From assembly GCA_944321165.1 (NCBI GenBank), contig CALUKE010000012.1, positions 1 to 64,000 of the forward strand: a DNA stretch of 64,000 nt. The letters run 5' to 3'. Position 1 is the stretch's first letter. Every line of letters begins with the position of its first letter. The translations under genes were made by a program, and so were the position numbers. Positions 44,069 to 53,831 of the stretch are shown here, in pieces. This DNA comes from an uncultured Odoribacter sp. (GTDB lineage Bacteria; Bacteroidota; Bacteroidia; Bacteroidales; Marinifilaceae). The notes beneath the pieces were generated by a model. That model was not told the origin of the DNA, did not search any database, and was given only the letters and a program-made list of their open reading frames with translations.

Positions 44069-45418
44069 ATGCACACCACCGATCTGACACAGGGAAGCAT
44101 CTTCCGCAGCTTATGGACCATGGCGGTTCCATTGATTTCGGCTTCATTTATCCAGATGGCCTACAGCATGACCGACATGCTTTGGTTAGGCCACCTGGGC
44201 AGCGATGCCGTCGCCGCTGCCGGAGCAGCCGGATTCTTTACCTGGCTTTGCAATGCACTGTCGTTTATGACCAAGATCGGTTCCGAAATCACGGTTTCCC
44301 AGTCAATCGGAGCCAAAGACTACAAGCGGGCCTGCTGCTATGCCGGCCAGGCCATCACCTTGTCCACCCTGTTCGGTTTTGCTTATACCTGTCTGATTCT
44401 GATCGCCGCCCCGGCATTAATCGGTCTGTTTCGTTTTGACACGAATATTTCAGAACAGGCCATCCATTACATGCGCATTGTGGCACCGGGTCTGTTTTTT
44501 CAATTCAACAACAATACCTTCAGCGGTCTCTACAACGGCCAAGGAGACAGTCGTACCCCTTTCCGCACTTCTGCCGTCGGTCTGTTGGTCAATATCCTGC
44601 TTGATCCGATCCTCATATACGGCATCGGTCCGATCCCGGCATTAGGGACTGCCGGAGCAGCCCTGGCCACCGCATTCGCCCAATTCGTCGTTTTCTGTAT
44701 TTTTGCCCGACGGATTTTCACGTCCCGCTTTCCATTAGGCCGTATGCATCTGTTCAACCCTCTGATAAACGATTTTGCCCGACGGATCATACTCCTCGGC
44801 TTGCCTGTCAGCATGCAAAATGCCTTGTTTTCCATGTTTTCCCTGACATTGGCAACGCTGGCTGCCCGTTGGGGAGCAATTGGAGTCGCCGCACAAAGCA
44901 TCGGATCACAAATCGAAGCGATCTCCTGGATGACAGCGGCCGGTTTCTCTACCGCTCTTGCCGCCTTCACCGGTCAGAACTACGGAGCCGGCCAGTATGA
45001 ACGTATCCGACAAGGCTATCAATTGACCTTAAAAATAGCCGGCAGTATCGGTCTTGCTGCCGGAATCCTGTTTTTTATCCTGAATCAGGAAATTTTCGGA
45101 CTTTTCGTTACTGAGCCCGAAGCCATCCAGGCTGGAGGCGATTACCTGAAAATTCTGGCCCTTTCGCAACTTTTCATGGTAACGGAATCAGTCACAGCCG
45201 GAGCTTTCAACGGAACAGGCAGAACGACGCCACCCGCTCTGATCGGTATTCTCTTCACCGGAGCCCGCATCCCCATGGCTTATTTTCTAACCACCTTCCC
45301 CGCTCTCGGACTAAACGGAATCTGGTGGAGCATAACCTTGTCCAGCATACTGAAAGGCAGCCTGCTGCCACTCTGGTTTCTGCATTTTCAACGCACAGTT
45401 CTCCAAAAGCATTCATAA
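44069..45418 (+). CDS. MATE-family efflux transporter
   Basis: 449 residues with about twelve membrane segments in two homologous halves; NVLLDPILIY-like text (NILLDPILIYGIGPIPALGTAGAA in the protein, around residue 175) is characteristic of the NorM/DinF-type MATE group. Expels cationic drugs or metabolites in exchange for Na+ or H+. Monocistronic by context; substrate unknown. Confidence 0.92.
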   Translation: MHTTDLTQGSIFRSLWTMAVPLISASFIQMAYSMTDMLWLGHLGSDAVAAAGAAGFFTWLCNALSFMTKIGSEITVSQSIGAKDYKRACCYAGQAITLSTLFGFAYTCLILIAAPALIGLFRFDTNISEQAIHYMRIVAPGLFFQFNNNTFSGLYNGQGDSRTPFRTSAVGLLVNILLDPILIYGIGPIPALGTAGAALATAFAQFVVFCIFARRIFTSRFPLGRMHLFNPLINDFARRIILLGLPVSMQNALFSMFSLTLATLAARWGAIGVAAQSIGSQIEAISWMTAAGFSTALAAFTGQNYGAGQYERIRQGYQLTLKIAGSIGLAAGILFFILNQEIFGLFVTEPEAIQAGGDYLKILALSQLFMVTESVTAGAFNGTGRTTPPALIGILFTGARIPMAYFLTTFPALGLNGIWWSITLSSILKGSLLPLWFLHFQRTVLQKHS

Positions 45419-45476
45419 CCCGAGATAACTCCCTCCCAGAAAAACGAATATTATTAGAGAATTTTTTCTGTAATAT

Positions 45477-45507
45477 TTTGTATTGGCACAAAAAAGAATT
45501 AAATTTG
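45477..45507 (+). promoter_or_regulatory. mdh promoter
   Basis: A TTTG -33 box (45477-45480) and TAAATTTG -7 box (45500-45507) are spaced by 19 bases, matching the Bacteroidales sigma-ABfr consensus. The leader to ATG 45573 is about 60 bases. Confidence 0.7.
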
Positions 45508-45572
45508 ACGTCGGAATAAAAACTCCAAAAAAGATAATACATTATTAAGTATAACAATAAAATTATTACAAA

Positions 45573-46508
45573 ATGAAAGTAACAGTTGTTGGAGCAGGTA
45601 ATGTGGGTGCAACATGTGCCAACTGCATCGCAGAAAAAGACATCGTAAACGAAGTCGTTCTTTTGGACATCAAAGAAGGAATTGCTGAAGGAAAATCTCT
45701 GGATATGTGGCAAACTGCCCCTATCAATTTGTATGACACCCGCATCAAAGGGGTTACCAATGACTATGCAGCGACTGACAATTCAGAAGTAGTAGTCATC
45801 ACTTCCGGTCTTCCCCGTAAACCGGGCATGAGCCGTGACGATTTGATTTCGACCAATGCCGGAATTGTAAAATCTGTTACCGAAAATGTAATCAAACATT
45901 CCCCGAATGCCAAGATCATCATCGTTTCCAATCCGTTGGATGTGATGTGTTACTGTGCATTTTTAGCAGCAAAAGTAGATTCTTCCAAAGTATTCGGTAT
46001 GGCCGGAGTATTGGACACCGCCCGTTATCGCGCTTTCCTGGCAGAAGCCCTGAACGTGTCTCCGAAAGATATCCAGGCTTTACTGTTGGGCGGACACGGA
46101 GATACCATGGTTCCACTTCCCCGTTACACCTCTGTCGGCGGTATCCCTGTTACAGAGTTGATTGAGGCAGACAAACTGCATGCCATCATCGAACGGACCA
46201 AAGTCGGCGGCGGAGAATTGGTTAAATTAATGGGAACTTCCGCTTGGTATGCTCCAGGAGCAGCTGCAGCACAAATGGTTGAAGCCATTATTCGTGACCA
46301 GAAACGGGTATTCCCGGTATGTGCCATGTTGAACGGCGAATACGGCATGAAAGACATCTATTTGGGCGTTCCGGTGGTATTGGGCAAGAACGGTATCGAA
46401 AAAATCATCGAAGTACAACTCGATGCAGAAGAAAAAGAACTGTTAGCCACATCAGCCAAAGCAGTCAGATCCGTAATGGATGTTTTAGACAACATGAAAA
46501 TGTTCTAA
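45573..46508 (+). CDS. mdh: Malate dehydrogenase
   Basis: 311 residues of the lactate dehydrogenase-like MDH group. The NAD motif VVGAGNVGATCANCIAE, the substrate loop RKPGMSRDDL and the catalytic His in GGHGDTMVPLPRYT are present; the arginine of the specificity loop fits malate/oxaloacetate. Serves the reductive branch toward fumarate and succinate in Bacteroidales. It has its own promoter and terminator. Confidence 0.96.
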   Translation: MKVTVVGAGNVGATCANCIAEKDIVNEVVLLDIKEGIAEGKSLDMWQTAPINLYDTRIKGVTNDYAATDNSEVVVITSGLPRKPGMSRDDLISTNAGIVKSVTENVIKHSPNAKIIIVSNPLDVMCYCAFLAAKVDSSKVFGMAGVLDTARYRAFLAEALNVSPKDIQALLLGGHGDTMVPLPRYTSVGGIPVTELIEADKLHAIIERTKVGGGELVKLMGTSAWYAPGAAAAQMVEAIIRDQKRVFPVCAMLNGEYGMKDIYLGVPVVLGKNGIEKIIEVQLDAEEKELLATSAKAVRSVMDVLDNMKMF

Positions 46509-46532
46509 TTGCCTCAAAGGTTAAAAATAAGC

Positions 46533-46563
46533 AAACCGTCCTGAAAATTCAGGACGGTTTTTT
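46533..46563 (+). terminator. mdh terminator
   Basis: AAACCGTCCTGAA (46533-46545) and TTCAGGACGGTTT (46548-46560) form a 13-bp stem with a two-base gap, ending in a T-run. Confidence 0.92.
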
Positions 46564-46595
46564 ATTTTTGCGCCGGAAATATCAAGCAAGAAGAA

Positions 46596-47081
46596 ATGAA
46601 GAGAAAAAAGAGACAAAAGCTTTGTCATTTTAAAACTCCGCCTTCCTATCTGTCCCGTTTCAAAACACATACGTTCTCTGTTGAGATCGTCGAATTGGAA
46701 GATAACAGTTTTCATATGATCGTACCTGTCGAAATCGACGGCATACAAGGAGACATGATCCTCGACACGGGAGCATCGGTTTCGGTGGTTGACGATCGTC
46801 TGTTTCATGCCGACCCTCTTTCCGAAACAGATGTCCAGATGAGTTCCGGCAGCGTAACCGGGCAAATCCACAATGTCCGTTTGGTAAAAGCCGCCAAATT
46901 CAAACTCGGCGGACGAACGCTCAAAGAAATCCAACTGGCTGCTATCGATCTGAAATATGTAAACGAAATGTATGACAAACACCTGCACCGAAAAATCATC
47001 GGGTTATTGGGCTGCGATTTTTGTGTCAGGTACAAAGTCCTCATTGATTACCAAAATAAAGAGATTTCCATGCATTTTTAG
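46596..47081 (+). CDS. Retropepsin-like aspartic protease domain protein
   Basis: 161 residues. The single-lobe retropepsin motif MILDTGASVSVVDDRLF contains the catalytic DTGA, and the second hallmark IIGLLGCDFCVRYKVLIDYQNK resembles the closing region of such folds. Single-lobe proteins of this kind must dimerise to be active. No signal peptide; a basic N-terminus (KRKKRQK) suggests a cytoplasmic protein. It stands alone between mdh and secDF. Substrate unknown. Confidence 0.75.
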   Translation: MKRKKRQKLCHFKTPPSYLSRFKTHTFSVEIVELEDNSFHMIVPVEIDGIQGDMILDTGASVSVVDDRLFHADPLSETDVQMSSGSVTGQIHNVRLVKAAKFKLGGRTLKEIQLAAIDLKYVNEMYDKHLHRKIIGLLGCDFCVRYKVLIDYQNKEISMHF

Positions 47082-47175
47082 GCCCATAACACCCTTTCGG
47101 GAATAAAATTCGGGGTAAAAACAGAAATCTATCATCTAAAAATCAGAATTATCTGTTTTTTTAGAAAAAATATTA

Positions 47176-47183
47176 TACTTTTG
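47176..47183 (+). promoter_or_regulatory. secDF promoter -7 box
   Basis: TACTTTTG matches TAnnTTTG, about 60 bases ahead of the start codon at 47244. Confidence 0.55.
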
Positions 47184-47243
47184 CGCATTAATCTTACGCA
47201 AAGAATTAATAAAAATTAAGTAATATAATAATCTATTGTAAAA

Positions 47244-50200
47244 ATGCAGAATAAAGGAGCGATCACATTACTTGCTATAGCTTTAGCATTAGTAAGTATT
47301 TACCAGTTATCTTTTACCTGGAAAACCAACCGGGTGGAAAAAGCGGCGAGAGAATATGCGCAGGGAGATCCCGCCAAGGAAAAAGTATACCTGGATTCTA
47401 TTGCAAACACGGAAGTATATAATCTTCTGGGAATTGCACATTACACCTACAAAGAGTGTAAAGAGTTGGAATTGAACTTAGGTCTTGACTTGCGTGGCGG
47501 TATGAACGTAACTATGGAAGTAGACGTCGTGGATGTTGTCCGCAGTTTGGCCAACTACAGCCAGGACGAAGCGTTCAATCAGGCATTGCAGGAAGCGATA
47601 CAAATGCGCAATACCAGCCCTAAGGACTTTGTGACCCTGTTTGGGGAAGCATTTGAAAGAATTGCACCGAATGCCCAGCTGGCTTCTCCGAATATTTTCG
47701 GAACCGTAGAACTGAAAGATAAAATCAAAATCGGTGCCACCAACAAAGAAGTATTGGATGTAATCCGTCAGGAAGCGGAAGGAGCCATCGACAATACCTT
47801 CAATATCTTGCGGACCCGTATCGACCGTTTCGGCGTCGCTCAGCCCAACATCCGTAAAGCAGATATTTCCGGTCGTATCGTCATCGAATTACCGGGTATC
47901 AAAGATGCACAGCGTGTCCGGAAACTGTTGCAGGGAACCGCCGCTCTGGAATTTTATGAAACATTCGACAACGGTGATTTCTTCCCCTATCTGCAAAGCA
48001 TCAATGAAAAAGCACGCACGATTCTGGAAGCCGAAGAGACATTGAATGCCGGCGATTCAACGACGGTTGTTGCCGTAGAGGAAACAGTCACAGAGACCGC
48101 AGACTCCACCGACAATAGCCTGATTTCCCAAGTAGCGACACAGGATTCACTGAGCAATCTGTTGGCAGACGAAACCGCTTTCAAAAAAGCCAATCCGCTG
48201 TTCTCTATACTGAGCCCGAATGTTGACCGAAACGGTCAGATCATTCCCAACAATTCCTTGGTAGGATATGCACAAGTCAAAGATACTGCAGCCGTAAATG
48301 AACTGCTCAACAAACCGCAGATCAAATCCTTACTTCCGCGGAATTCCCGTTTGCTATGGGAAATGAAACCCACGGGAGAGATCATCGCCTTGCACGCCAT
48401 CAAAATCACCACCCGCGACGGCAAAGCCCCGCTGGACGGAGGTGCCGTGGAAGATGCCCGTCAGGAATATGAACAAAACTCGGGACGTCCCGTTGTTTCC
48501 ATGAACATGAATGCAGAAGGTGCCAAAATCTGGGCCCGTCTGACCAAAGACAACACCGGTCACTGTATTGCGATCGTATTGGACGGTTATGTATGTTCTT
48601 CTCCGGTTGTAAACGGTGAAATCAAAGGCGGTAGCTCCCAAATCACCGGTCAATTTGATGTAAAAGAGGCACAGGACCTCGCCAACATCTTGAAATCCGG
48701 TAAATTGCCGGCACCGGCACGTATCATTGCCGATGAAATTGTCGGACCGTCTTTGGGTAGCGAATCTATCGAATCCGGTATGTGGTCATTCGTAATCGCA
48801 TTCTGCCTTGTTTTGATTTACATGCTGTTCTTCTATAGCAAGGGTGCCGGTTTGGCTGCAGATATCGCTCTGTTTACCAACCTGTTCTTCCTGTTTGGCG
48901 TATTGGCCTCTATCGGTGCCGTTTTGACCTTACCGGGTATCGCAGGTATCGTTTTGACCATGGGTATGTCTGTCGACGCCAACGTATTGATATATGAACG
49001 TATTCAAGAAGAGCTCAGAGCCGGCAAAGGCCTGAAGCTGGCCATCAAAGAGGGATACAAACAGGCCTACTCCGCCATCATCGACGGTAACGTCACAACT
49101 CTGTTGACCGGTTTCATTCTTTACTATTTCGGAGAAGGCCCGATCAAAGGTTTTGCAACGACCTTGATCATCGGTATCTTCACCTCTCTGTTCTGCGCCA
49201 TCTTTATTTCCCGTCTTATCCTGGACAATGCCGCCAAGAAGAACGATCATGTCAGCTTTACCACTGCATTTACGGCCAATTGGTTGCGGGACGTACACTT
49301 CCCGTTCCTCGAAAAACGGAAAATCGGTTATACCATCTCCGGAATCATCACCGTTGTCTGCCTGATTTCCATGTTTACCCGTGGATTTGACAAAGGTATC
49401 GACTTCGTCGGAGGTAGAACTTATACCGTCGCCTTCGATCAACCGGTAGAAGTGGAGAAAATCGCTGAAAGTCTCTCCCATGTATACGGAAGCGCTCCTG
49501 AAGTAAAAACTTTCGGAGGTAACAATCAGGTCAGAATTACGACTAAATATAAGATCGCCGATGAAGGAACCGAAGCCGACGACGAGGTAGAAAGCCTGTT
49601 ATACGAAGGTTTGAAAGAATATTTACCGGATGGTACGAGCAAAGAAGTATTCTTGAGCGATTACCGTCAGATGTCACAGAAAGTGGGACCGGCCGTTGCG
49701 GAAGATGTTACACGAGCCGCTATCTGGTCTGTTATCTTCGCTTTGTTGGTAATCTTCGTTTATATCATGGTTCGGTTCAGTAAGTGGCAATACGGAGCCG
49801 GTGCTGTTTTGGGATTGGCGCACAACACCATTGTGGTTTTGGGAGTCTTCTCTCTGTTAGCCGGTTTCTTACCCTTCTCACTGGAAATCGACCAATCTTT
49901 CATCGCAGCCATCCTGACCGTAGTAGGTTATTCTATCAATGACACCGTGGTAGTATTCGACCGTATCCGTGAATATCACCATCTGTACCCCAAACGGAAT
50001 GATATGGAAGTAACCGATGCAGCCTTAAATTCCACGTTGCGTCGTACCTTCAGTACCTCTTTATCAACTTTGGTGGTATTGCTGGCCATCTTCATCTTCG
50101 GTGGTACTTCCATCAAAGGATTTGTATTTGCCCTTTTGATCGGTATCATCATCGGAACCTATTCTTCCTTGTTTGTGGCTACCCCGCTGTCATACGAATT

Positions 50201-50246
50201 CAGACAAAAATTCGGCAAGAAAGATGCCAATGTTGTCAAGAAATAA
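47244..50246 (+). CDS. secDF: Fused protein-export subunits SecD-SecF
   Basis: 1000 residues with about twelve membrane segments. The SecD half has LNLGLDLRGGMNVTMEV and the later GMSVDANVLIYERIQEE. The SecF half has KGIDFVGGRTYTV and the matching SINDTVVVFDRIREY. These paired Asp-containing motifs carry the proton-driven movement that pulls translocating proteins out of SecYEG. The fusion is normal in Bacteroidetes. A Ser/Thr-rich insertion (about residues 270-310) separates parts of the first periplasmic domain. Confidence 0.97.
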   Translation: MQNKGAITLLAIALALVSIYQLSFTWKTNRVEKAAREYAQGDPAKEKVYLDSIANTEVYNLLGIAHYTYKECKELELNLGLDLRGGMNVTMEVDVVDVVRSLANYSQDEAFNQALQEAIQMRNTSPKDFVTLFGEAFERIAPNAQLASPNIFGTVELKDKIKIGATNKEVLDVIRQEAEGAIDNTFNILRTRIDRFGVAQPNIRKADISGRIVIELPGIKDAQRVRKLLQGTAALEFYETFDNGDFFPYLQSINEKARTILEAEETLNAGDSTTVVAVEETVTETADSTDNSLISQVATQDSLSNLLADETAFKKANPLFSILSPNVDRNGQIIPNNSLVGYAQVKDTAAVNELLNKPQIKSLLPRNSRLLWEMKPTGEIIALHAIKITTRDGKAPLDGGAVEDARQEYEQNSGRPVVSMNMNAEGAKIWARLTKDNTGHCIAIVLDGYVCSSPVVNGEIKGGSSQITGQFDVKEAQDLANILKSGKLPAPARIIADEIVGPSLGSESIESGMWSFVIAFCLVLIYMLFFYSKGAGLAADIALFTNLFFLFGVLASIGAVLTLPGIAGIVLTMGMSVDANVLIYERIQEELRAGKGLKLAIKEGYKQAYSAIIDGNVTTLLTGFILYYFGEGPIKGFATTLIIGIFTSLFCAIFISRLILDNAAKKNDHVSFTTAFTANWLRDVHFPFLEKRKIGYTISGIITVVCLISMFTRGFDKGIDFVGGRTYTVAFDQPVEVEKIAESLSHVYGSAPEVKTFGGNNQVRITTKYKIADEGTEADDEVESLLYEGLKEYLPDGTSKEVFLSDYRQMSQKVGPAVAEDVTRAAIWSVIFALLVIFVYIMVRFSKWQYGAGAVLGLAHNTIVVLGVFSLLAGFLPFSLEIDQSFIAAILTVVGYSINDTVVVFDRIREYHHLYPKRNDMEVTDAALNSTLRRTFSTSLSTLVVLLAIFIFGGTSIKGFVFALLIGIIIGTYSSLFVATPLSYEFRQKFGKKDANVVKK

Positions 50247-50264
50247 TTTTCAGGATATTCATAA

Positions 50265-50295
50265 AAAAAACCGCTCCACGTGGAGCGGTTTTTTT
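50265..50295 (+). terminator. secDF terminator
   Basis: An uninterrupted palindrome, CCGCTCCACGTGGAGCGG (50271-50288), is flanked by A- and T-runs. It ends secDF and insulates the hydrogenase cluster. Confidence 0.93.
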
Positions 50296-50311
50296 ATTTA
50301 GATGCATTTGT

Positions 50312-50319
50312 TATATTTG
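50312..50319 (+). promoter_or_regulatory. Promoter -7 box of the hydrogenase cluster
   Basis: TATATTTG matches TAnnTTTG and places the transcript start near 50324. This rules out an earlier reading from 50302 and supports ATG 50335 for the first gene. Confidence 0.6.
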
Positions 50320-50334
50320 CAAAAAAATGTTTTT

Positions 50335-50574
50335 ATGCGTCAAATAAAAATATGCTTAGGGAGTTCATGTTATTCACGGGGAAATAATGTCCATCTTGAA
50401 ATCATAAAAAAATACATCGCCGAAAACCATCTGGAAGCAGAAATTTCCTTCTCCGGCCATTTGTGCGAAGAACTGTGTAGCAAAGGTCCCATTCTCCGCA
50501 TAGACGACAAGATCTACCAGGAAGTTAATCTTTCCGGTTTATACAAAATACTTCAGGAAGAATTTCCTGCCTGA
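50335..50574 (+). CDS. Thioredoxin-fold [2Fe-2S] protein, NuoE-like
   Basis: 79 residues. Four cysteines (CLGSSC and, later, CEELC) have the spacing of the NuoE/HoxE C-terminal [2Fe-2S] domain. Such small proteins pass electrons to or from hydrogenases and diaphorases. First gene of the hydrogenase run, 28 bases before the sensory-type hydrogenase. Its partner is inferred from position. Confidence 0.8.
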   Translation: MRQIKICLGSSCYSRGNNVHLEIIKKYIAENHLEAEISFSGHLCEELCSKGPILRIDDKIYQEVNLSGLYKILQEEFPA

Positions 50575-50602
50575 AAATTGTTTTACCTCAATTCGTTAGA
50601 CA

Positions 50603-52330
50603 ATGAACAGAACCATGGATCTAAAACCTATTTACACGGAGCCGGAAAATTGTCAGGACTGTTACAAATGTGTCCGAGAATGTCCGGTAAAAGCGATCCG
50701 AATTGAAAACAACAAAGCTTACATCATTGAAGAACGTTGTATATACTGCGGACATTGTACCCAAGTGTGTCCCACCGGAGCGAAGAAAATCCGGGACGGA
50801 GTCAGTCGGGTACGCCTGATGCTACAAAACCATCCTCGGGTCATCTTATCCCTGGCTCCTTCCTGGGCTTGTGAATTCGAAGATCTGTCGATCCATCAAC
50901 TCATTGCAGCCATTCGAAAACTGGGTTTCTTTGCCGTATCCGAAACAGCGATCGGTGCAGAACTGGTTTCAGCCCGGGTATCTCAATACCTTCAACAGGC
51001 CCAACCCGGCGTATACATCTCCTCCGCCTGTCCTGTCGTTGTGGAATATATCCGGAAATACTCCGTCGAGCATATTCCGGCCATTACCCCCATGCTTTCT
51101 CCCATGCTGACACATGCCCGGATTTTGAAAGACTACTACGGAAACGATTTAAAAATTGTTTTTGCAGGTCCCTGCATCTGTAAGAAACTGGAAGCAGATC
51201 ATTTCAAGGATCTCATCGAAGTCGCCATTACCTTCAAAGACTTGAAAAACTGGTTTGAAAAAGAAAAGATCATTCCCCAGCAATTGACTCCAACAGCTGA
51301 GGATTGCTTCACTCCCTGGCAAGCAGGAATCGGTTCGCTGTATCCCATTGAAGGAGGTATGTTGCCTGGTATCCATGGCGAAGAAAAAAAGATCATCAAA
51401 ATGGCCTTTTCGGACCTGAACAATATCAAAGATGTGATCAAAAATTTAAATACCCGCCATGAGAAAGACACGCTTTTTCTGGAGCTGTTAGCCTGCCGGG
51501 GGGGATGTATCAACGGACCGGCCAAACTCAGCCAGACCTCTTTAGCTGTCAAAAGATACAACATCCAGCGTCAACGGGCCTTACATCCGGAAAGTACAGT
51601 TCCGCCACTGGACCACATCGACGTAACGACCACTTTCCAAGCTCACGACTGCTCAACCAAACAGCATTCGGAGGAAGAAATCAAACAAGCTCTTTCTGCT
51701 GTCGGCAAGAATAGTCCTGAAGATGAATTGAATTGCAGCGGCTGCGGTTACGACTCTTGTCGCGATTTTGCCATTGCCATGCTGGAAGGACGGGCAGAAG
51801 AAAACATGTGTGTCTCCTACATGCGCCGAATCGCTCATGACAAAGCAACTGTCTTGTTACAAAAAATTCCCTCCGGAGTATTGCTCGTCGATAATGAATT
51901 GAAAATTTCAGACATGAACAGCTGTTGTGCCAATCTGCTGGGCGAAGATGTTGCCCTCATATACGAAGCCTCCCCGGGATTACAGGGCATGGAACTGGCA
52001 CAGATCAGTCCTTTTTCCGACCTGTTCAAAACAGTACTCAGTACCGGTAAAGAAATCACAGAGCGTCAAATTCGGGACGGAGACCGAATCTGGCTTTTGT
52101 CGATTTACAACATACAACCGCACCGGTTGGTATTCGGTATTCTTCAGGATCTTCGGGAACCTTATGTACACAAAGAATGGATGCACGAGAAAACCCAGGA
52201 GGTCATCCGCAAATATATGACAACCGTTCAGGAAGTGGCCTGCCTGTTAGGAGAAAATGCCGCCTTTACAGACGCCACTTTACGGGCAATCATGGGAAAT
52301 GACGATAGAAGAATCAAGCAAGAAGAATGA
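50603..52330 (+). CDS. Sensory-type [FeFe] hydrogenase with PAS domain
   Basis: 575 residues. Domains in order: two [4Fe-4S] motifs (CQDCYKCVRECP, CIYCGHCTQVCP); an [FeFe] hydrogenase core with H-cluster motifs SSACPVVVEY, AGPCICKKLEAD and LACRGGCINGPA; an extra Fe-S motif (CSGCGYDSCRDF); then a PAS domain (about 420-530, PSGVLLVDNELKISDMN). The first H-cluster motif lacks the second Cys of the TSCCP form. This layout fits group C sensory hydrogenases, thought to report H2 to a downstream domain. The next gene, a SpoIIE phosphatase, overlaps it by four bases (ATGA). Confidence 0.88.
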   Translation: MNRTMDLKPIYTEPENCQDCYKCVRECPVKAIRIENNKAYIIEERCIYCGHCTQVCPTGAKKIRDGVSRVRLMLQNHPRVILSLAPSWACEFEDLSIHQLIAAIRKLGFFAVSETAIGAELVSARVSQYLQQAQPGVYISSACPVVVEYIRKYSVEHIPAITPMLSPMLTHARILKDYYGNDLKIVFAGPCICKKLEADHFKDLIEVAITFKDLKNWFEKEKIIPQQLTPTAEDCFTPWQAGIGSLYPIEGGMLPGIHGEEKKIIKMAFSDLNNIKDVIKNLNTRHEKDTLFLELLACRGGCINGPAKLSQTSLAVKRYNIQRQRALHPESTVPPLDHIDVTTTFQAHDCSTKQHSEEEIKQALSAVGKNSPEDELNCSGCGYDSCRDFAIAMLEGRAEENMCVSYMRRIAHDKATVLLQKIPSGVLLVDNELKISDMNSCCANLLGEDVALIYEASPGLQGMELAQISPFSDLFKTVLSTGKEITERQIRDGDRIWLLSIYNIQPHRLVFGILQDLREPYVHKEWMHEKTQEVIRKYMTTVQEVACLLGENAAFTDATLRAIMGNDDRRIKQEE

Positions 52331-53508
52331 TGAAAGAATCAGACATATTCATTGAAGTCGACTGTTTTCAGAAAAACAAGGCCGGCAACATCGTTTGCGG
52401 TGATAGCTACATGTGCCAAAAGTTGAAAGAAGAAGACCGGATTATCAGTGTTCTTTCTGACGGACTGGGAAGCGGCATTAAAGCCAGTGTTCTATCGACC
52501 ATGACCGCCACCATGGCCATGAATTACACAGCCATGAATGAAAGCATTCTCCAGACAGCTCTTTCAATCATACATACCCTGCCGAGAGACATGGTCCGGA
52601 AAATCAGTTATTCCACCTTCTGCATTTTCGATATCGACTGTTTCGGCAACACACGGGTCGTTGAATATGAAAGCCCGGCAGTCTATCTCTTCCGCCACGG
52701 TCAGACCATGGATATCAAAAAACAAAAAATCCCGATCGAAAGAGAAGATCTCAGCAATACCTTTCTTTGGGTATCGGAATTCAAGTTGGAAAAAGAAGAT
52801 CGACTGATCTGTTTTTCCGATGGGGTCAGCCAATCGGGAATGGGTAGCAACAACATGCCCTTCGGCTGGGATGACGGAGTTCGCCTCTTTATCGCAGAAA
52901 CCTTGCAGCAACAACCGGAAATCTCAGCAAAAGAATTGGCCCGTAAAATTGTATTGCGAGCAGAGCGTAACGACAATTACCGCTTGCTGGATGATACCAG
53001 CTGTTGTGTCGTTTATCGGCGTACTCCCCGAAATCTACTAATCTGCACCGGTCCTCCCTACGATGAAAAAAAAGACCGCTATCTGGCAGAAAAAGTTAAA
53101 AATTTCAAGGGGAAACGGGTTCTTTGCGGAGGAACAACGGCTAGCATTATCTCGCGAGAATTACAATTGCCGCTGACCGTCAGCATGGAAATCACGGACA
53201 AGGAACTACCGCCCCTTTCATTCATGGACGGCATCGACCTGATTACAGAAGGGATATTGACCCTGAGCAAGGTCGAACGCCTGCTGACCGAAGGCATTCC
53301 TGAAAAAACGCAAGGACCAGCACACGATCTGCTGACACTGATCCAGAACAGCGACAAAATCACCTTTATCGTCGGTACCCGTATCAACGTCGCACACCAG
53401 GATCCCAATCTGCCGGTAGAATTGGAAATCCGGCGGAACGTCGTAAAAAAAATTAAATATTTATTAGAAACGAAATACCTGAAAGATGTAGAAATTAGCT
53501 ATCTTTGA
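52327..53508 (+). CDS. SpoIIE-family serine phosphatase
   Basis: 393 residues. PP2C-type metal motifs are present: VLSDGLGSGIKAS, LICFSDGVSQSGMG and LDDTSCCVVY. The catalytic domain covers about residues 20-230, and a further domain of unknown function follows (FKGKRVLCGGTTASIISREL). SpoIIE enzymes dephosphorylate anti-sigma-factor antagonists in partner-switching systems. Translational overlap with the PAS-hydrogenase suggests that H2 or redox state controls its activity. No STAS-domain antagonist is encoded in the window, though an RsbW-like ATPase is (55299-55709). Confidence 0.86.
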   Translation: MMKESDIFIEVDCFQKNKAGNIVCGDSYMCQKLKEEDRIISVLSDGLGSGIKASVLSTMTATMAMNYTAMNESILQTALSIIHTLPRDMVRKISYSTFCIFDIDCFGNTRVVEYESPAVYLFRHGQTMDIKKQKIPIEREDLSNTFLWVSEFKLEKEDRLICFSDGVSQSGMGSNNMPFGWDDGVRLFIAETLQQQPEISAKELARKIVLRAERNDNYRLLDDTSCCVVYRRTPRNLLICTGPPYDEKKDRYLAEKVKNFKGKRVLCGGTTASIISRELQLPLTVSMEITDKELPPLSFMDGIDLITEGILTLSKVERLLTEGIPEKTQGPAHDLLTLIQNSDKITFIVGTRINVAHQDPNLPVELEIRRNVVKKIKYLLETKYLKDVEISYL

Positions 53509-53573
53509 CGCCCCAAAGTAGCACGCTACACCCAATAACAGGAAACAAGGAATAACCTTTAAACAATCATCCG

Positions 53574-53831
53574 ATGGACAAAATCAAACTGAAATTATGT
53601 GCAGGAACCATGTGCTATGTCATGGGGGGGGCCCAACTAATGGAAGTAGAGGAATTGTTATCCGCAGAAGAGAAACAATACGTAGAAATCACCCTTTCTC
53701 CCTGTCTGCAACGGTGTAACGGCCAAGATACTCCGCCGTTTGCAGAGTTAGACGGAGAAATCATCACTGGAGTCAGCAAAGAAATCCTATTACGAATTAT
53801 AAAAGAAAAATTAAGACATGTTGTACGATAA
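53574..53831 (+). CDS. Second thioredoxin-fold [2Fe-2S] protein
   Basis: 85 residues. Cysteines at about 9, 14, 44 and 48 (CAGTMC, CLQRC) fit a NuoE-like [2Fe-2S] site. It overlaps the following hydrogenase by 14 bases, so the two are translated together. It is not close in sequence to 50335-50574 apart from the cysteine pattern. A dedicated electron partner for the second hydrogenase is likely. Confidence 0.78.
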   Translation: MDKIKLKLCAGTMCYVMGGAQLMEVEELLSAEEKQYVEITLSPCLQRCNGQDTPPFAELDGEIITGVSKEILLRIIKEKLRHVVR

